Of a stretch of 64,000 nt of DNA, positions 63,907 through 64,000 are shown piece by piece. Source of the DNA: Deminuibacter soli (GTDB lineage: Bacteria; Bacteroidota; Bacteroidia; Chitinophagales; Chitinophagaceae); contig NZ_QTJU01000003.1 of assembly GCF_003412455.1 (NCBI RefSeq), positions 460,118-524,117 of the forward strand. Reading direction: 5' to 3'. Numbering within the stretch: position 1 is the first letter of the stretch; each line of letters opens with the position of its first letter. Below the pieces are notes generated by a model. That model did no database searches and was not told where the DNA came from. It saw nothing but the letters and a program-made list of their open reading frames with translations. The translations under genes were made by a program, and so were the position numbers.

Positions 63907-63949
63907 AGTTATCAGATAATTTTAAGTTACCACACCAAAAATTAGCCTG

Positions 63950-64000
63950 ATGCGCAAACATACCTTTTTTACCGGACAGCCGATCTTTACCCAGGTACTT
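63950..64000 (+). mobile_element. Start of an IS4-type (DUF4372-like) transposase, truncated by window end
   Basis: The first codons read MRKHTFFTGQPIFTQVL, matching the characteristic start (..STFFSGQPIFSQLL..) of Bacteroidota IS4-family transposases with an N-terminal DUF4372. A TGTCCGGTAAAG-like word at 63857-63868 may belong to the left inverted repeat. The rest lies beyond the window. Confidence 0.7.

Noticed and set aside
1..64000. tRNA, rRNA, riboswitch, prophage or SusC/SusD locus
   Set aside because: No cloverleaf, rRNA-like stretch, phage structural gene or TonB-dependent receptor/SusD pair was recognised by eye. A covariance search could still find a small RNA.

Overview
The window looks like a chromosomal segment from a member of the Bacteroidota, most likely the Chitinophagaceae. 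The reasons are a protein with a type IX secretion (T9SS) type A C-terminal signal, several LytS/LytTR two-component pairs, secreted glycoside hydrolases (GH29, GH35, GH5-like, GH92), small Crp/Fnr and AraC regulators in isolation, Bacteroidota-type promoter pieces (TTTG / TAnnTTTG), and an almost general lack of Shine-Dalgarno sequences before genes. No rRNA, tRNA, CRISPR array, prophage or SusC/SusD pair was seen. I ran no database search; names rest on motifs and family resemblance.

Layout. 1-2462 (minus) is a truncated outer-membrane protein with a kinase-like N-terminal region and an Omp85-type barrel. 2590-5893 (minus) is a GH35-GH29 operon. 6095-16466 is a surface-glycan or envelope block: two ABC exporters, a GT4 and a GT9 glycosyltransferase, a B12-binding radical SAM protein, two methyltransferases and a nucleotidyltransferase-like protein, on both strands. 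16613-23847 holds a WYL regulator, a DUF3472 lipoprotein, a LytS/LytTR pair, a small membrane protein and an amino-acid permease. 23999-31807 holds a PhyH oxygenase coupled to a DUF2625 protein, a serine hydrolase, a subclass B1 metallo-beta-lactamase, Crp and AraC regulators and small membrane or secreted proteins. 32386-42748 holds YjbQ, an outer-membrane barrel, the T9SS cargo, a MacB/FtsX-type permease, a flavin monooxygenase, DinB, an aldo/keto reductase and an AraC regulator. 43010-48228 is a catabolic-looking PhyH / GH5-like / PHP-like cluster with a divergent cupin-AraC regulator, followed by a decayed SDR gene. 48929-59439 holds a Crp regulator, GNAT, a DHFR-like protein, GH92, a secreted protein, membrane proteins, a trypsin-like/zinc-hydrolase fusion and an isochorismatase-like hydrolase. 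59785-63835 is a secreted protein, a second LytS/LytTR pair and a sigma-54 activator. The window ends in the first codons of an IS4-type transposase.

The most unusual items are: (1) a roughly 140-nt transcription unit at 25614-25789, with a Bacteroidota-like promoter, a textbook Shine-Dalgarno, a 15-codon ORF and mutually exclusive hairpins ending in a terminator, but with no gene downstream on its strand; (2) a cytoplasmic-looking fusion of a trypsin-like protease with an S1/P1-nuclease or phospholipase-C-like zinc domain (56566-58806); (3) a HipA/FAM20-like kinase signature joined to an Omp85 barrel (1-2462). In addition, two families of intergenic repeats (a modular family of about 90-130 bp, and degenerate GTTTRAN heptamer arrays) are scattered through the window, along with two striking regulatory-site candidates (18119-18167 and 42794-42829).
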